Positions 27,459 through 36,277 of a stretch of DNA of 64,000 nucleotides are shown in pieces (position 1 is the first letter of the stretch; each line of letters opens with the position of its first letter). Origin of the DNA: Vibrio artabrorum (GTDB lineage: Bacteria > Pseudomonadota > Gammaproteobacteria > Enterobacterales > Vibrionaceae). Made by a program: the position numbers and the translations under genes. A model generated the notes under the pieces. That model saw nothing but the letters and a program-made list of their open reading frames with translations, was not told the origin of the DNA and ran no database searches. The DNA lies in NCBI RefSeq assembly GCF_024347295.1, contig NZ_AP025459.1, positions 620,001-684,000 of the forward strand. Reading direction: 5' to 3'.

Positions 27459-27863
27459 CTATTGCGTGTTGCTGCTGATCGTGAGCTCAGTGTAACCCGT
27501 CGAATCGTCATGCTCTCTGTCGAAGGTCAAAGTATCGTAGCGGTGAACGATCAGTTCAGCGGTGGTGGCGATAAGTGTCCCTTCCAGCAAATGACCGCCA
27601 ATGACATTACCCTTCTCATCGGCAACCGATAGGTGTATATGCTGATGGTTTGGGGTTAGCGTAGCCATTACAGAGACTATTTCGAATGGCGCTTGGACTC
27701 GCTTGGTATTGTTCGCATTCGCTAAACGGATATTGAGTTGAGAGACACAACCGACACAAGATGCGATAGAACCTGCCGAGATATTGTGTGTGGTTACTAA
27801 CCTTTGGATCTCAAGCTTGAGGTCTTGGCCGCGGGTTAATCTCGTTGCGATAGGAGTGATCAT
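27459..27863 (-). CDS. PPC/DUF296-domain protein
   Basis: A 134-residue single-domain protein of the PPC (DUF296) family, which forms trimers and in plants is joined to AT-hook DNA-binding parts. The family signature is complete: GSIASCVGCVSQLNIRLAN, then HIHLSVADEKGNVIGGHLLEG, with the conserved histidines and GGHL turn. Bacterial members may bind metal or nucleic acid; the role is unproven. It is first in a probable two-gene unit with the DEDDh exonuclease. TTGAGGCAATAAG precedes the ATG. Confidence 0.85.
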   Translation of the reverse strand: MITPIATRLTRGQDLKLEIQRLVTTHNISAGSIASCVGCVSQLNIRLANANNTKRVQAPFEIVSVMATLTPNHQHIHLSVADEKGNVIGGHLLEGTLIATTAELIVHRYDTLTFDREHDDSTGYTELTISSNTQ

Positions 27864-27901
27864 CTTATTGCCTCAACTTTATTGATCTTGCAAAGAACAA
27901 A

Positions 27902-27923
27902 ACGAAGCCGCATTAGGCTTCGT
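27902..27923. terminator. Short terminator after the RhlE-like helicase gene
   Basis: ACGAAGCC / GGCTTCGT hairpin with a six-base loop, T-rich on both sides. On the reverse strand it lies 43 bases past the helicase stop. Confidence 0.75.
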
Positions 27924-27965
27924 CTTATTTTTTGTTTTGGTTAAAACGAATTTCTGTCGCTGAAA

Positions 27966-29165
27966 CTAATCAGGTTTTTGCTGTTCTCTTTTCTTCTTAG
28001 GAACGAAATTCAATACCGAAATGGGTACTTCTTTGCGTGGTTCGAAACCTTCAACGACGCGACGTTCAATTAAGTGACCGAGACGCTTTTCAATAATGCA
28101 CAGGTTTTTGAAGTTATCTTTCGATAGGAAAGAGATCGCTTCGCCAGATGCATCAGCACGGCCTGTACGACCAATACGGTGAACATAGTCGTCAGCTGGG
28201 AATGGGATGTCGTAGTTCACTACGCGACTTAGATTATCGATATCGATACCACGAGCAGCAACCCCTGTCGCAACTAGATATTTTAGACGACCTTTCTTGA
28301 AATCAGCCAGAATCTTTTCACGAATGGCTTGGCTACGCCCACTGTGGAAGGCTTCCGCTTGGATACCACGCTTTTCAAGTTGAGCAACCAACTTAGCCGC
28401 ACCGTGCTTAGTTTCAATAAAGATAAGTGCTTGGTCCCAGTTACCTTCGGTGATCATGTGGCTGAGTAGGGCTGACTTACGGTCTTTATCGACCGTCACC
28501 AACCATTGCTCAATGTTCGGCTTAGATGCATCAGTCTTAGCGATAGAAATCTCTTCCGCTTCACTGATTGCACTTTTCGCTAGCGCACGCACAGGCGTTG
28601 AAAGCGTCGCTGAGAACAATAGGTTTTGGATGTCTTGTGGTAGACGCGCGATGATCTTGTTGATGTCTTCAATGAAACCCATGTCGAGCATGCGGTCAGC
28701 TTCATCCAGAACCAGTACTTCCACTTCATCAAAGTGAACAGCGCGCTGACCGTACATGTCGATCAAACGACCGGGTGTTGCCACCAGAATGTCGACACCT
28801 TCAATCAAGCGGTCTTTTTGGTGTTGGTACGATACGCCACCGTACATCGCGAGTGATGTTAGGTTTAGGAATTTCGCGTACTTGGTAATGTTCTGTTCAA
28901 CCTGAACCGCCAGCTCACGCGTTGGCGTTAGGATAACGGCGCGGATACGTTTTTTACGCTGCGTTTCACCTTTGCTTAGCATTTCTAAGATAGGGAGAAC
29001 AAAGCTCGCAGTTTTACCTGTACCTGTTTGTGCTGCCGCAATAAGGTTCTTACCAGAAAGCACAATCGGAATTGCTTTTTCTTGAATAGAGGTTGGCTTT
29101 TCATAGCCTTGTTTTGTCACGGCTTTAACAATAGGTGAGCTTAATCCAAGCTTGGAAAATGGCAT
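27966..29165 (-). CDS. RhlE-like DEAD-box RNA helicase
   Basis: A 399-residue helicase core with a short basic tail. Motifs: TSIQEKAIP, AQTGTGKTASF, PTRELAVQ, VLDEADRMLDMGF, LLFSATLS, VATGVAARGID and HRIGRTGR. The order and IPFPADDYVHRIG wording fit RhlE-type enzymes, which remodel rRNA or assist degradosome work. It lacks the long C-terminal extension of DeaD and the binding domain of DbpA. The GAGAAACTT before the ATG supports the start. Exact subgroup is uncertain. Confidence 0.85.
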   Translation of the reverse strand: MPFSKLGLSSPIVKAVTKQGYEKPTSIQEKAIPIVLSGKNLIAAAQTGTGKTASFVLPILEMLSKGETQRKKRIRAVILTPTRELAVQVEQNITKYAKFLNLTSLAMYGGVSYQHQKDRLIEGVDILVATPGRLIDMYGQRAVHFDEVEVLVLDEADRMLDMGFIEDINKIIARLPQDIQNLLFSATLSTPVRALAKSAISEAEEISIAKTDASKPNIEQWLVTVDKDRKSALLSHMITEGNWDQALIFIETKHGAAKLVAQLEKRGIQAEAFHSGRSQAIREKILADFKKGRLKYLVATGVAARGIDIDNLSRVVNYDIPFPADDYVHRIGRTGRADASGEAISFLSKDNFKNLCIIEKRLGHLIERRVVEGFEPRKEVPISVLNFVPKKKREQQKPD

Positions 29166-29267
29166 AAGTTTCTCGGTATGATTTGGCTAAATAGCGATGG
29201 AAAGGTTTAACAATCTTATACAAGGATAAGATTAATAGCGGCATTCTACCATGTTGCTTGTGTACTA

Positions 29268-29537
29268 CTAGGGCATGTTGATCTTTCGAGCTGATTTTTG
29301 CAGCGAGTTGCTGGGTATTTTTACAAGGCAGGGGCTTTGATGTGTAGCTAGCCTACAAGAGAAGCCGATAACGTAGTAGAAATGACCAGCAAACGCTGCC
29401 CGAAGGGTTCGGCTAAAAGCGTTTTACTCTTTGTTGAGGGAGATTTGCTTAGAATGACTAGGCTACTTCTCCCTCGCCGCGATTAAAACGCTTTTATCTC
29501 GAACAAATTTTAACCACGAAAGGTCAACGCGCCCTAG
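29268..29537. mobile_element. MITE-like element with imperfect terminal inverted repeats
   Basis: A 270-base non-coding element bounded by 21-base inverted ends: CTAGGGCATGTTGATCTTTCG on the left, and the complement of CTAGGGCGCGTTGACCTTTCG on the right (three mismatches). Inside, a long arm at 29414-29443 (TAAAAGCGTTTTACTC start) pairs with 29468-29496. The whole could fold into a large hairpin. No transposase is encoded, so any movement would need one in trans. The outer CTAG could be the target site. Confidence 0.65.
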
Positions 29538-29598
29538 CAACATAGACACTTTAGTTGGATAATACTGGCTCAATAAGACGACGATAAGACAGGGATGT

Positions 29599-30270
29599 AT
29601 GGAAATTACGCCGAATGAACGCGATGCAGTATATAAAACGATTTTTTCTCGCCGAGATGTCCGTGGTCAGTTTTTGCCAGATGAGATCCCTGAAGATGTG
29701 TTGATGCGTGTATTAACTGCGGCACACCATGCTCCCAGTGTTGGATTTATGCAGCCTTGGGATTTTGTCGTTGTCCGTGATATCGAAACCAAGCAACAAA
29801 TCAAAGCCGGTTTTAATCAGGCTCATGCCGAATCCGCGGAAATGTTTACCGATGAAAAGCAGGCGATGTATAAGCGTCTAAAGCTTGAAGGCATCGTCGA
29901 ATCACCGATCGGTATCTGTGTGACTTGCGACCGTAGTCGAACCGGAAAGGTAGTGCTAGGTAGAACCATCAAACAAGAGATGGATCTATACAGCACCGTG
30001 TGTGCAGTTCAAAACCTATGGCTCGCAGCAAGATCCGAAAATCTAGGCTTAGGGTGGGTGAGTATCCTGCATGATTCAACACTGCGAGAGGCGTTAGATA
30101 TTCCAGAAAACATCGATATCGTGGCGTATCTGTGTATCGGATACGTAGACCACTTTAAAGATAAACCTGAACTCGAAACCATGGGTTGGTTACCAAGAAG
30201 GGACGTCAATTCAGCGATTCATGAAGGGAAGTGGAATGCAGAGCAAATGACGAATTCAGTGAAAGACTAA
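29599..30270 (+). CDS. bluB: 5,6-dimethylbenzimidazole synthase BluB
   Basis: A 223-residue flavin-dependent enzyme that splits reduced FMN with oxygen to give 5,6-dimethylbenzimidazole, the lower ligand of vitamin B12. It begins VYKTIFSRRDVRGQF and has HAPSVGFMQPWDF, SPIGICVTCD, LGRTIKQEMDLYSTVCAVQN and GLGWVSIL, the BluB form of the nitroreductase fold. No other cobalamin gene or B12 riboswitch lies nearby, so it is an isolated pathway gene. The MITE-like element ends 61 bases upstream and might affect its promoter. AGGGATGT precedes the ATG. Confidence 0.92.
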   Translation: MEITPNERDAVYKTIFSRRDVRGQFLPDEIPEDVLMRVLTAAHHAPSVGFMQPWDFVVVRDIETKQQIKAGFNQAHAESAEMFTDEKQAMYKRLKLEGIVESPIGICVTCDRSRTGKVVLGRTIKQEMDLYSTVCAVQNLWLAARSENLGLGWVSILHDSTLREALDIPENIDIVAYLCIGYVDHFKDKPELETMGWLPRRDVNSAIHEGKWNAEQMTNSVKD

Positions 30271-30440
30271 TCATCGCCTTATTTTGTTTGCTAAAAGCGG
30301 CGCTTATAAATTAAGTTGGATCTTGATACTATTTATGTCGGCCTTTTCACATCGCATATTCCACCTTTGAACGAGTAAATAGACCTCCCATTTGGGTTAC
30401 AGCTATTTTCGTTCCTCTAGATGCTTAATTCGGATATCCA

Positions 30441-32096
30441 TTGAACGACGCTAACTTACGTAGACTTCAGCAGCTTATTGCAAAGTATGAATTAGGTGAA
30501 GAGTATCACCTAACGATTGATGATCTCGAACACTCGCTATCGACTTCTCGCAGAAACACCTCGATCATCCTTAAATACTTATCGGAATATCGCTGGATTT
30601 GTTGGCTCCCGTCTAAAGGACGAGGGAAGCTTAGCCAGTTCAGAATTTTGGTCAGCCTTTCCGAAGCATTAGAACAAGTGTTAGCGCTTCAGTTAGAGCA
30701 AGGGTGTTTTAACGTTATTCCTCGTCTTCTAGAAAGTTATGGTGATGCGGCCATTAAGGCTCTAACGCTCGCTACTGAAAAACATAGTCTGTTCAATGAA
30801 CAACATGACCACTTACTGATCACTCAATATCCATGGGTCGATAACCTTGAGCCAGCTAAAACATACCGAACCGCCGAACATCATATCTTAAGAAGCCTCT
30901 ACAATACGTTACTCGTCCAAGATCGTGCGGGGAACCTTCAAGCGAGCCTTGCGCATCATTGGAAGGTGGAGGGGCGTTTTGTGCATTTTTGGTTGAGACC
31001 GAATGTGTTATTTCATGATGGGGATACTTTAACGGCCAAAGATGTTGCTCAATGCCTGTTGCAGTTAAAAAGCCTCGAAGGGCCGGTACAATCTTTATTT
31101 GATCAGTTAAGTGATGTTCAAGTTGTGGGTGATAAACAGCTGACGATTGAGCTAACACACGTAAACCCTATGTTTCTCTATGCATTAAGTAGTCCACACG
31201 CGTCTATTTACCGTCTTAAGCGTACTTATTTTTCGAGTGGTCGCAGTGCCTATATAGGAACCGGTCCTTTCTCATTAGATGATTGGAGCGAAGATCGCTT
31301 GGTTCTTAAACGTCACCGAAGTTACTTTGCTCAAAATGCCTTGTTAGAACAGATAACGCTCACCGACATCGAGGGCTTAAATGATCACACCCTGAGTTTT
31401 AATCAATCTGGCGTAGCAGAAGAAACTACGATTAATGCACTTTCGTACCTTGCGGTTAATCGCAGAGAAAACTCAGGCATAACTCCTGAAGACCTAGACA
31501 GCTTAGTCTTGTTTATCAAATCCAGCAGTAGAGAGTTCGATCCTGAAATAGTGGTGGATGATTTGTCTTTCTCATCCAACGAATTAGCGAGCAATCAGCT
31601 CATTCCTATTTTGACGGGAAATGTTGTGTTAACTCGACCTAAAATGACGATCCCTTTACTTCAAGAAATGGCGGACTGGCTACAACAAACTATTGCCAAG
31701 ACTGGTGTTGTGGTTGAAGTTGTTGAACTTCCCAACATCAGTGACCCTAGCTCCATGAGTGAGTCAGCAGACCTACTATTCATTGAAGAAGTTATCGAGC
31801 AACCAATAGATTATGGTCTTTATGATTGGCTACTTGCTTCATCTGGACTTCGCTTCATTTTCAATAGCGCTGAGATGAAGGCGCATTGCGAGAGAGTTCG
31901 AGTTGCGGTGAGTAGCGAAAACCCTATGAACGAGTTGAAAGAGATTGAACAGTCGCTTTATCGACAGAAGTTACTTTGTCCATTATTTCACGGTAAAGAG
32001 ATGGTTGCTAATAGTGTCGAGGTGCACGGCGTCGAGATAAACCAAACCGGTTATAGTGATTTTTATAAGCTTTGGATAGCGTCGAGCGAGAAGTAA
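30441..32096 (+). CDS. SgrR-like transcription factor with solute-binding domain
   Basis: A 551-residue protein, the same length as E. coli SgrR as I recall it. Residues ~1-110 are a winged helix (SgrR_N type), with RRNTSIILKYLSEYRWICWLPSKGRG as the core. From ~150 it is an oligopeptide-binding-like domain (SBP_bac_5): SLAHHWKVEGRFVHFWLRPNVLFHDG. SgrR senses sugar-phosphate stress in enterics. Here no sgrS-like RNA or glucose transporter adjoins, so the inducer is unknown. The start is TTG at 30441; CGGATATCC precedes it. No clear terminator downstream. Confidence 0.8.
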   Translation: MNDANLRRLQQLIAKYELGEEYHLTIDDLEHSLSTSRRNTSIILKYLSEYRWICWLPSKGRGKLSQFRILVSLSEALEQVLALQLEQGCFNVIPRLLESYGDAAIKALTLATEKHSLFNEQHDHLLITQYPWVDNLEPAKTYRTAEHHILRSLYNTLLVQDRAGNLQASLAHHWKVEGRFVHFWLRPNVLFHDGDTLTAKDVAQCLLQLKSLEGPVQSLFDQLSDVQVVGDKQLTIELTHVNPMFLYALSSPHASIYRLKRTYFSSGRSAYIGTGPFSLDDWSEDRLVLKRHRSYFAQNALLEQITLTDIEGLNDHTLSFNQSGVAEETTINALSYLAVNRRENSGITPEDLDSLVLFIKSSSREFDPEIVVDDLSFSSNELASNQLIPILTGNVVLTRPKMTIPLLQEMADWLQQTIAKTGVVVEVVELPNISDPSSMSESADLLFIEEVIEQPIDYGLYDWLLASSGLRFIFNSAEMKAHCERVRVAVSSENPMNELKEIEQSLYRQKLLCPLFHGKEMVANSVEVHGVEINQTGYSDFYKLWIASSEK

Positions 32097-32292
32097 TTAA
32101 TCCACTTTAAACCCATTCCCCATCTTTTGGTTTCTGGTCAAAATGAAAACAAGCACGAATCGGCGAGCATCCTTTCGTGTTTCTTTCTAATACTCATCAC
32201 TATTATGACCGGCTATGGCTGTCAGAGTCATTTCTGGTCATCCCCTCAGTGACAACTCTACTTATCAATGTACTTCATTAGGATTTAATCGA

Positions 32293-33753
32293 ATGAAACT
32301 TAAACTTATTTCTATCGCACTTATCGCTGGTGGCCTTACGGCTTGTGGCGGGGGAGGCGGTGGTAGCAGTTCCAGTACTCCCGCTCCTCAGACGAAAACC
32401 TTACAAGGTATCGCCATTGATGGGTATATTTCTGGGGCGACTGCGTTTCTAGATATCAATTATAATGGCGTGTTAGATGAGGGAGAGCCGAGTAGTATCA
32501 CGGACGATGAGGGCAGTTATCAGTTGTCTTTGACGGGGTCTAATTCTGACTGTATGAACTATGCCCCCATCGTAGTGAACGTGCCGGTTGGTGCAATAGA
32601 TGCGGACAGTCCTAACTCGCCGATTACAACACCTTATCAATTGGTATTCCCGCCAGTCATGACGGTGAGTTCTAATCAAGACATTAAATCGACGACACCA
32701 CTTACGACCGTGTTATGGAATCAGATCCAAGCCGATTTATATAAAGGTGGTTTAAACAGTTGTTCCGCGTTGAAGCAAGCCGTAAACACCCAAAATAGCA
32801 TTATCCAAGATGTGAAAGAACATGACATCCGAATTGCAAATCGATACAACATCGCAGTCGAAGACTTGTATGGCGATTTTGTTAAAGATCAAAATGCGGA
32901 GCTCTATGAACTGGCGCAGAAATTGATGCCCGCTATCAAAAAGTCATATCAAGAGACCAAAGATATTCAACAAGAGAACCCCAAGGCTCAACAAGCTTAT
33001 GTTGATTATTACTGGGCGCATTGGGATAACATCAAGAAGAATGAAATTAATAAGTGGTATAAAGTTAAGACAGTGATGACCGCTGACAAACTGATTGTCA
33101 TTGAACATGAAGTGTCAGCTGATCTGCAGACCGAACTGGCCATAAACAAACATATCGAGCGTAATAGCCAAAAGAAAAATGGCTTGGAGTATGATAAACA
33201 AGCTTGGTTCTCATTGGATAGTGATGGAATCGAGTACTCATGTTCAGTGCAGGAGACGATCAAGCAACAAGTTTTACCTAACTCACTCGCGACCTTTGGT
33301 GTGCTGAACCGTGGTTGGTCTAAACAACCTGATTGGGAAAGTTGTTCAAGTCAGAATGTTGGTGTTGGATTCATGCAAACCTTGACGGCAGATGTTGTCG
33401 ATGATTACAAAGATCAGTTTACTCAGGTACAAGCGAAATTTAATTTTGAGAATAAAGTGCCACACCCTGAGTGGGTTAATCTAGAAGATTCATTAAATAG
33501 CGTGTCGCGTAGCGACTTTGATGAGCTCGACTACCTGTCGGTAGATTTTGATGATAATAGTTCATACGGTGCTGATAGCTGGAATAGACATAAGTATGCG
33601 TACATTGAAAATACGCCGTTTGATTATACTCAAACGATAACGTCTAAATATTCTCAAGGGAACTGGACTAAAGGTTATTATTACCAGAATGGAACAAGTC
33701 GATTTGAATGTTCAGATAATGGTGTGAACTGGTCAAAAGACACATGTAAGTAA
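32293..33753 (+). CDS. Secreted lipoprotein with Gly/Ser linker, unknown function
   Basis: The ATG at 32293 (AGGA upstream) gives MKLKLISIALIAGGLTAC followed by GGGGGGSSSS: a signal peptide with lipobox LTAC, then a flexible linker. Upstream in-frame codons do not form a signal peptide. About 486 residues. Residues ~35-100 resemble a small beta domain with an EF-hand-like DINYNGVLDEGE, which could bind calcium. The rest is unrecognised and rich in polar and aromatic residues. It is probably surface or outer-membrane attached. A convergent terminator follows. Confidence 0.75.
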   Translation: MKLKLISIALIAGGLTACGGGGGGSSSSTPAPQTKTLQGIAIDGYISGATAFLDINYNGVLDEGEPSSITDDEGSYQLSLTGSNSDCMNYAPIVVNVPVGAIDADSPNSPITTPYQLVFPPVMTVSSNQDIKSTTPLTTVLWNQIQADLYKGGLNSCSALKQAVNTQNSIIQDVKEHDIRIANRYNIAVEDLYGDFVKDQNAELYELAQKLMPAIKKSYQETKDIQQENPKAQQAYVDYYWAHWDNIKKNEINKWYKVKTVMTADKLIVIEHEVSADLQTELAINKHIERNSQKKNGLEYDKQAWFSLDSDGIEYSCSVQETIKQQVLPNSLATFGVLNRGWSKQPDWESCSSQNVGVGFMQTLTADVVDDYKDQFTQVQAKFNFENKVPHPEWVNLEDSLNSVSRSDFDELDYLSVDFDDNSSYGADSWNRHKYAYIENTPFDYTQTITSKYSQGNWTKGYYYQNGTSRFECSDNGVNWSKDTCK

Positions 33754-33797
33754 GCGGAGAAATCGTTACTTAATAACTCTAGATGCCTTTGCGCAAT

Positions 33798-33830
33798 AAA
33801 AAATCCAGTGTCGACAAGACACTGGATTTT
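33798..33830. terminator. Bidirectional terminator between convergent genes
   Basis: AAAATCCAGTGTC / GACACTGGATTTT forms a 13-bp stem with a five-base loop, AT-rich on both sides, between the lipoprotein and flavoprotein genes. Confidence 0.88.
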
Positions 33831-33874
33831 CAGTTTTGGCTGACCGCTATCGGGCTTTAGAGTATCGAAAGTGT

Positions 33875-35506
33875 TTAAGCGATCTCAATCTTCTCTGCTT
33901 GGTTCTGCTCTACCATTGATAGTGCTAGCGCTTCTGCAGCCTTAATACCATCGATACCCGCAGACAGGATACCACCTGCGTAGCCTGCACCCTCACCAGC
34001 AGGGTAGAAACCCTTTAAGTTAATGCTTTGGAAGTCCTTGCCACGTTTGATGCAAACAGGTGAAGACGTGCGTGTCTCAACACCGGTTAACAGGCCATCA
34101 GGTGTCGCAAAACCTTTGATTTTTTTATCAAACGCTGGGATTGCTTCACGAATCGCTTCGATAGCAAAATCAGGCAGTGCTTTTGAAATGTCAGTCAGGT
34201 GGATACCTGGTGTGAATGACGGTTGTACTTCACCGATGGCACTTGGATCGCGGCCTTTCAAAAAGTCGCCGATTTTCTGTGCTGGAGCATCGTAGTTTTC
34301 ACCACCAAGAACATAAGCACCGCTTTCTAGTTCACGTTGTAAACGGATACCGGCTAGTGCGTCACCTGGGTAGTCACGTTCTGGGTCGATACCGACAACG
34401 ATCGCACTGTTTGCGTTACGTTCTGCACGAGAGTATTGGCTCATGCCATTAGTTACTACGCGGCCTTCTTCAGAGGTTGCTGCAACCACAGTCCCCCCCG
34501 GGCACATACAGAAGCTGTATACCGTGCGGCCATTCTTACAATGGTGAACGAGTTTGTAATCCGCAGCCCCTAGGATTGGGTTGCCTGCGTTCTTACCGAA
34601 ACGAGCTTCATCGATCATCGATTGCTTGTGTTCGATACGGAAACCGACAGAGAAAGGTTTTGCTTCCATGTAAACGCCACGATCGTACAGCATTTCAAAC
34701 GTATCACGCGCACTGTGGCCAACAGCCAATACCACGTGACGAGATTTAATCTCTTCACCGTTAGAAAGCGTTAGGCCAGTAATTTGACCCTCTTCCATAT
34801 GAATGTCGTCGACACGGGTGCTGAAACGGATTTCTCCGCCGAGTTCAATGATAGAAGCGCGCATCTTTTCGATCATGGTAACCAGTTTAAAGGTACCGAT
34901 GTGCGGCTTGCTTACGTATAGAATTTCTTCTGGTGCGCCAGCGGCAACGAACTCTTCAATTACTTTACGGCCGTAATGCTTTGGATCTTTGACTTGGCTG
35001 TACAATTTACCGTCAGAGAAGGTACCTGCGCCGCCTTCACCAAACTGAACGTTTGATTCAGGGTTCAGTGTACGCTTACGCCAAAAACCAAAAGTATCTT
35101 TCGTACGTTCACGAACTTCTTTACCACGCTCAACGATGATGGGGTTAAAGCCCATTTGAGCAAGCACTAGGCCAGCGAACAAGCCACAAGGGCCAAAGCC
35201 GATAACCACAGGGCGTTCAGTCTGATTTTCCGTAGCTTTAGCAACGAATTTGTACGCCATGTCAGGAGTGACTTTTACGTGCGGATCGCTGATGAATTGC
35301 TCTAACAATTCAGCTTCGTTTTCAACGAGAACATCCAGCGTGTAGATAAGTAAGATTTTTGATTTCTTACGAGCATCGTAGCCACGTTTAAAGATATTAA
35401 AAGAGAGTACCTGATCAGAGTGAATACCAAGTTTCGCTTCAATAGCGTCTTGAATTGCCGACTCTTCATGGTCTAGTGGGAGTTTAATTTCGGTTAAACG
35501 TATCAT
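33875..35506 (-). CDS. FAD-dependent oxidoreductase (COG2509-type flavoprotein)
   Basis: A 543-residue flavoprotein. An N-terminal ~95-residue domain precedes the FAD-binding fold (PVVIGFGPCGLFAGLVLAQMG, GxGPxG). The hallmark NVQFGEGGAGTFSDGKL comes near residue 150, and a late FYPAGEGAGYAGGI stretch completes the FAD site. The family is widespread, of unproven substrate. A folded leader lies upstream (35542-35590). GAGACATC precedes the ATG. It is the only gene in its unit. Confidence 0.85.
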   Translation of the reverse strand: MIRLTEIKLPLDHEESAIQDAIEAKLGIHSDQVLSFNIFKRGYDARKKSKILLIYTLDVLVENEAELLEQFISDPHVKVTPDMAYKFVAKATENQTERPVVIGFGPCGLFAGLVLAQMGFNPIIVERGKEVRERTKDTFGFWRKRTLNPESNVQFGEGGAGTFSDGKLYSQVKDPKHYGRKVIEEFVAAGAPEEILYVSKPHIGTFKLVTMIEKMRASIIELGGEIRFSTRVDDIHMEEGQITGLTLSNGEEIKSRHVVLAVGHSARDTFEMLYDRGVYMEAKPFSVGFRIEHKQSMIDEARFGKNAGNPILGAADYKLVHHCKNGRTVYSFCMCPGGTVVAATSEEGRVVTNGMSQYSRAERNANSAIVVGIDPERDYPGDALAGIRLQRELESGAYVLGGENYDAPAQKIGDFLKGRDPSAIGEVQPSFTPGIHLTDISKALPDFAIEAIREAIPAFDKKIKGFATPDGLLTGVETRTSSPVCIKRGKDFQSINLKGFYPAGEGAGYAGGILSAGIDGIKAAEALALSMVEQNQAEKIEIA

Positions 35507-35541
35507 TTTGATGTCTCGTTTTTAAGGTGTCTTAGCTAGAC

Positions 35542-35590
35542 CACTTCTAAACACAGCGTTTTTTGAAACGCTGTAATTGAAAAGAAGTGA
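35542..35590 (-). promoter_or_regulatory. Two-tier hairpin in the flavoprotein leader
   Basis: An inner stem, ACAGCGTTT / AAACGCTGT, is nested in an outer stem, CACTTCT / AGAAGTG. It lies 36-84 bases before the flavoprotein ATG and has no gene behind it that would need a terminator. It may be a 5' leader control structure or a protein site. Not matched to a known riboswitch. Confidence 0.35.
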
Positions 35591-35758
35591 TAAGCTCACA
35601 ATGGCGCGCATTTTACGAGAAATTGATTTATCTGTCATACTAATTTGGAAACATGGCGCAAATAGACATCATATTGGCGCCGTATGATGTTGAATTTTGC
35701 CTTGGGATGAGTATTATCCCCATTCTTCAATTTTGACTAACTTATAGAGCAGAGCAAC

Positions 35759-36082
35759 ATGGCATTTGTCGTAGGCGATAATTGTATTCAATGTAAATAC
35801 ACAGACTGTGTGGCCGTGTGTCCCGCAGATGCGTTCCATGAAGGCCCCAATTTCATGGTAATCAACCCAATCGAATGTATTGATTGTGGCTTGTGTGTAC
35901 CTGAATGTGATGCTCAAGCTATTTTCCAAGAAGATGATCTGCCAGAAGATCAAAAGATCTTTATCGAAGTGAATGCAGAGCTTGCTGAGATTTGGCCGGT
36001 ACAAACGGAAGTCAAAGCCCCGATGGATGACGCTGAAAAGTGGAATGGTGTGTCTGATAAGTTGGCAATGCTAGAAAAGTAA
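35759..36082 (+). CDS. fdxA: 7Fe ferredoxin FdxA
   Basis: A 107-residue electron carrier. The cysteine pattern, C9, C12, C17, C21 and C40, C43, C46, C50, is that of Azotobacter FdI-type ferredoxins shifted by one residue: C9/C17/C50 would hold a [3Fe-4S] cluster and C21/C40/C43/C46 a [4Fe-4S] cluster. The C-terminal helix, as in the family, is present. No partner reductase is nearby. Monocistronic, followed by repeat DNA. Confidence 0.92.
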   Translation: MAFVVGDNCIQCKYTDCVAVCPADAFHEGPNFMVINPIECIDCGLCVPECDAQAIFQEDDLPEDQKIFIEVNAELAEIWPVQTEVKAPMDDAEKWNGVSDKLAMLEK

Positions 36083-36113
36083 TTCTGTTACTTGAAATAA
36101 ACTTTCTCAAAAA

Positions 36114-36240
36114 AAGATCCCCAACTCAGTCGTTCCTCCTTCTTGAGAGTGACGGCTGAAGTAAACTTTGCCTCGATTCTCTTTTTTACGTCATTCCCTA
36201 CAGCGAGGGACGAGCAAGATAGGGAATCTTGCTCTTAAAT
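36114..36240. repeat. REP-like palindromic intergenic element
   Basis: Two palindromic parts: one around 36116-36160, and one whose perfect 9-bp stem GAGCAAGAT / ATCTTGCTC (36212-36234) is joined to ATTCCCT / AGGGAAT. The wording is of a type I recall as common between genes in Vibrio, but copy number is not testable here. It fills the gap between fdxA and the convergent methyltransferase and may end transcription or protect mRNA ends. Confidence 0.5.
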
Positions 36241-36277
36241 ACCCGCTAAGTCTGGCTAGTCGTTTTTCTCGAATCGA

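Noticed and set aside
29539..29598. Cobalamin riboswitch before bluB
   Set aside because: Upstream DNA is the MITE-like element and a short spacer; the B12-box pattern is absent.
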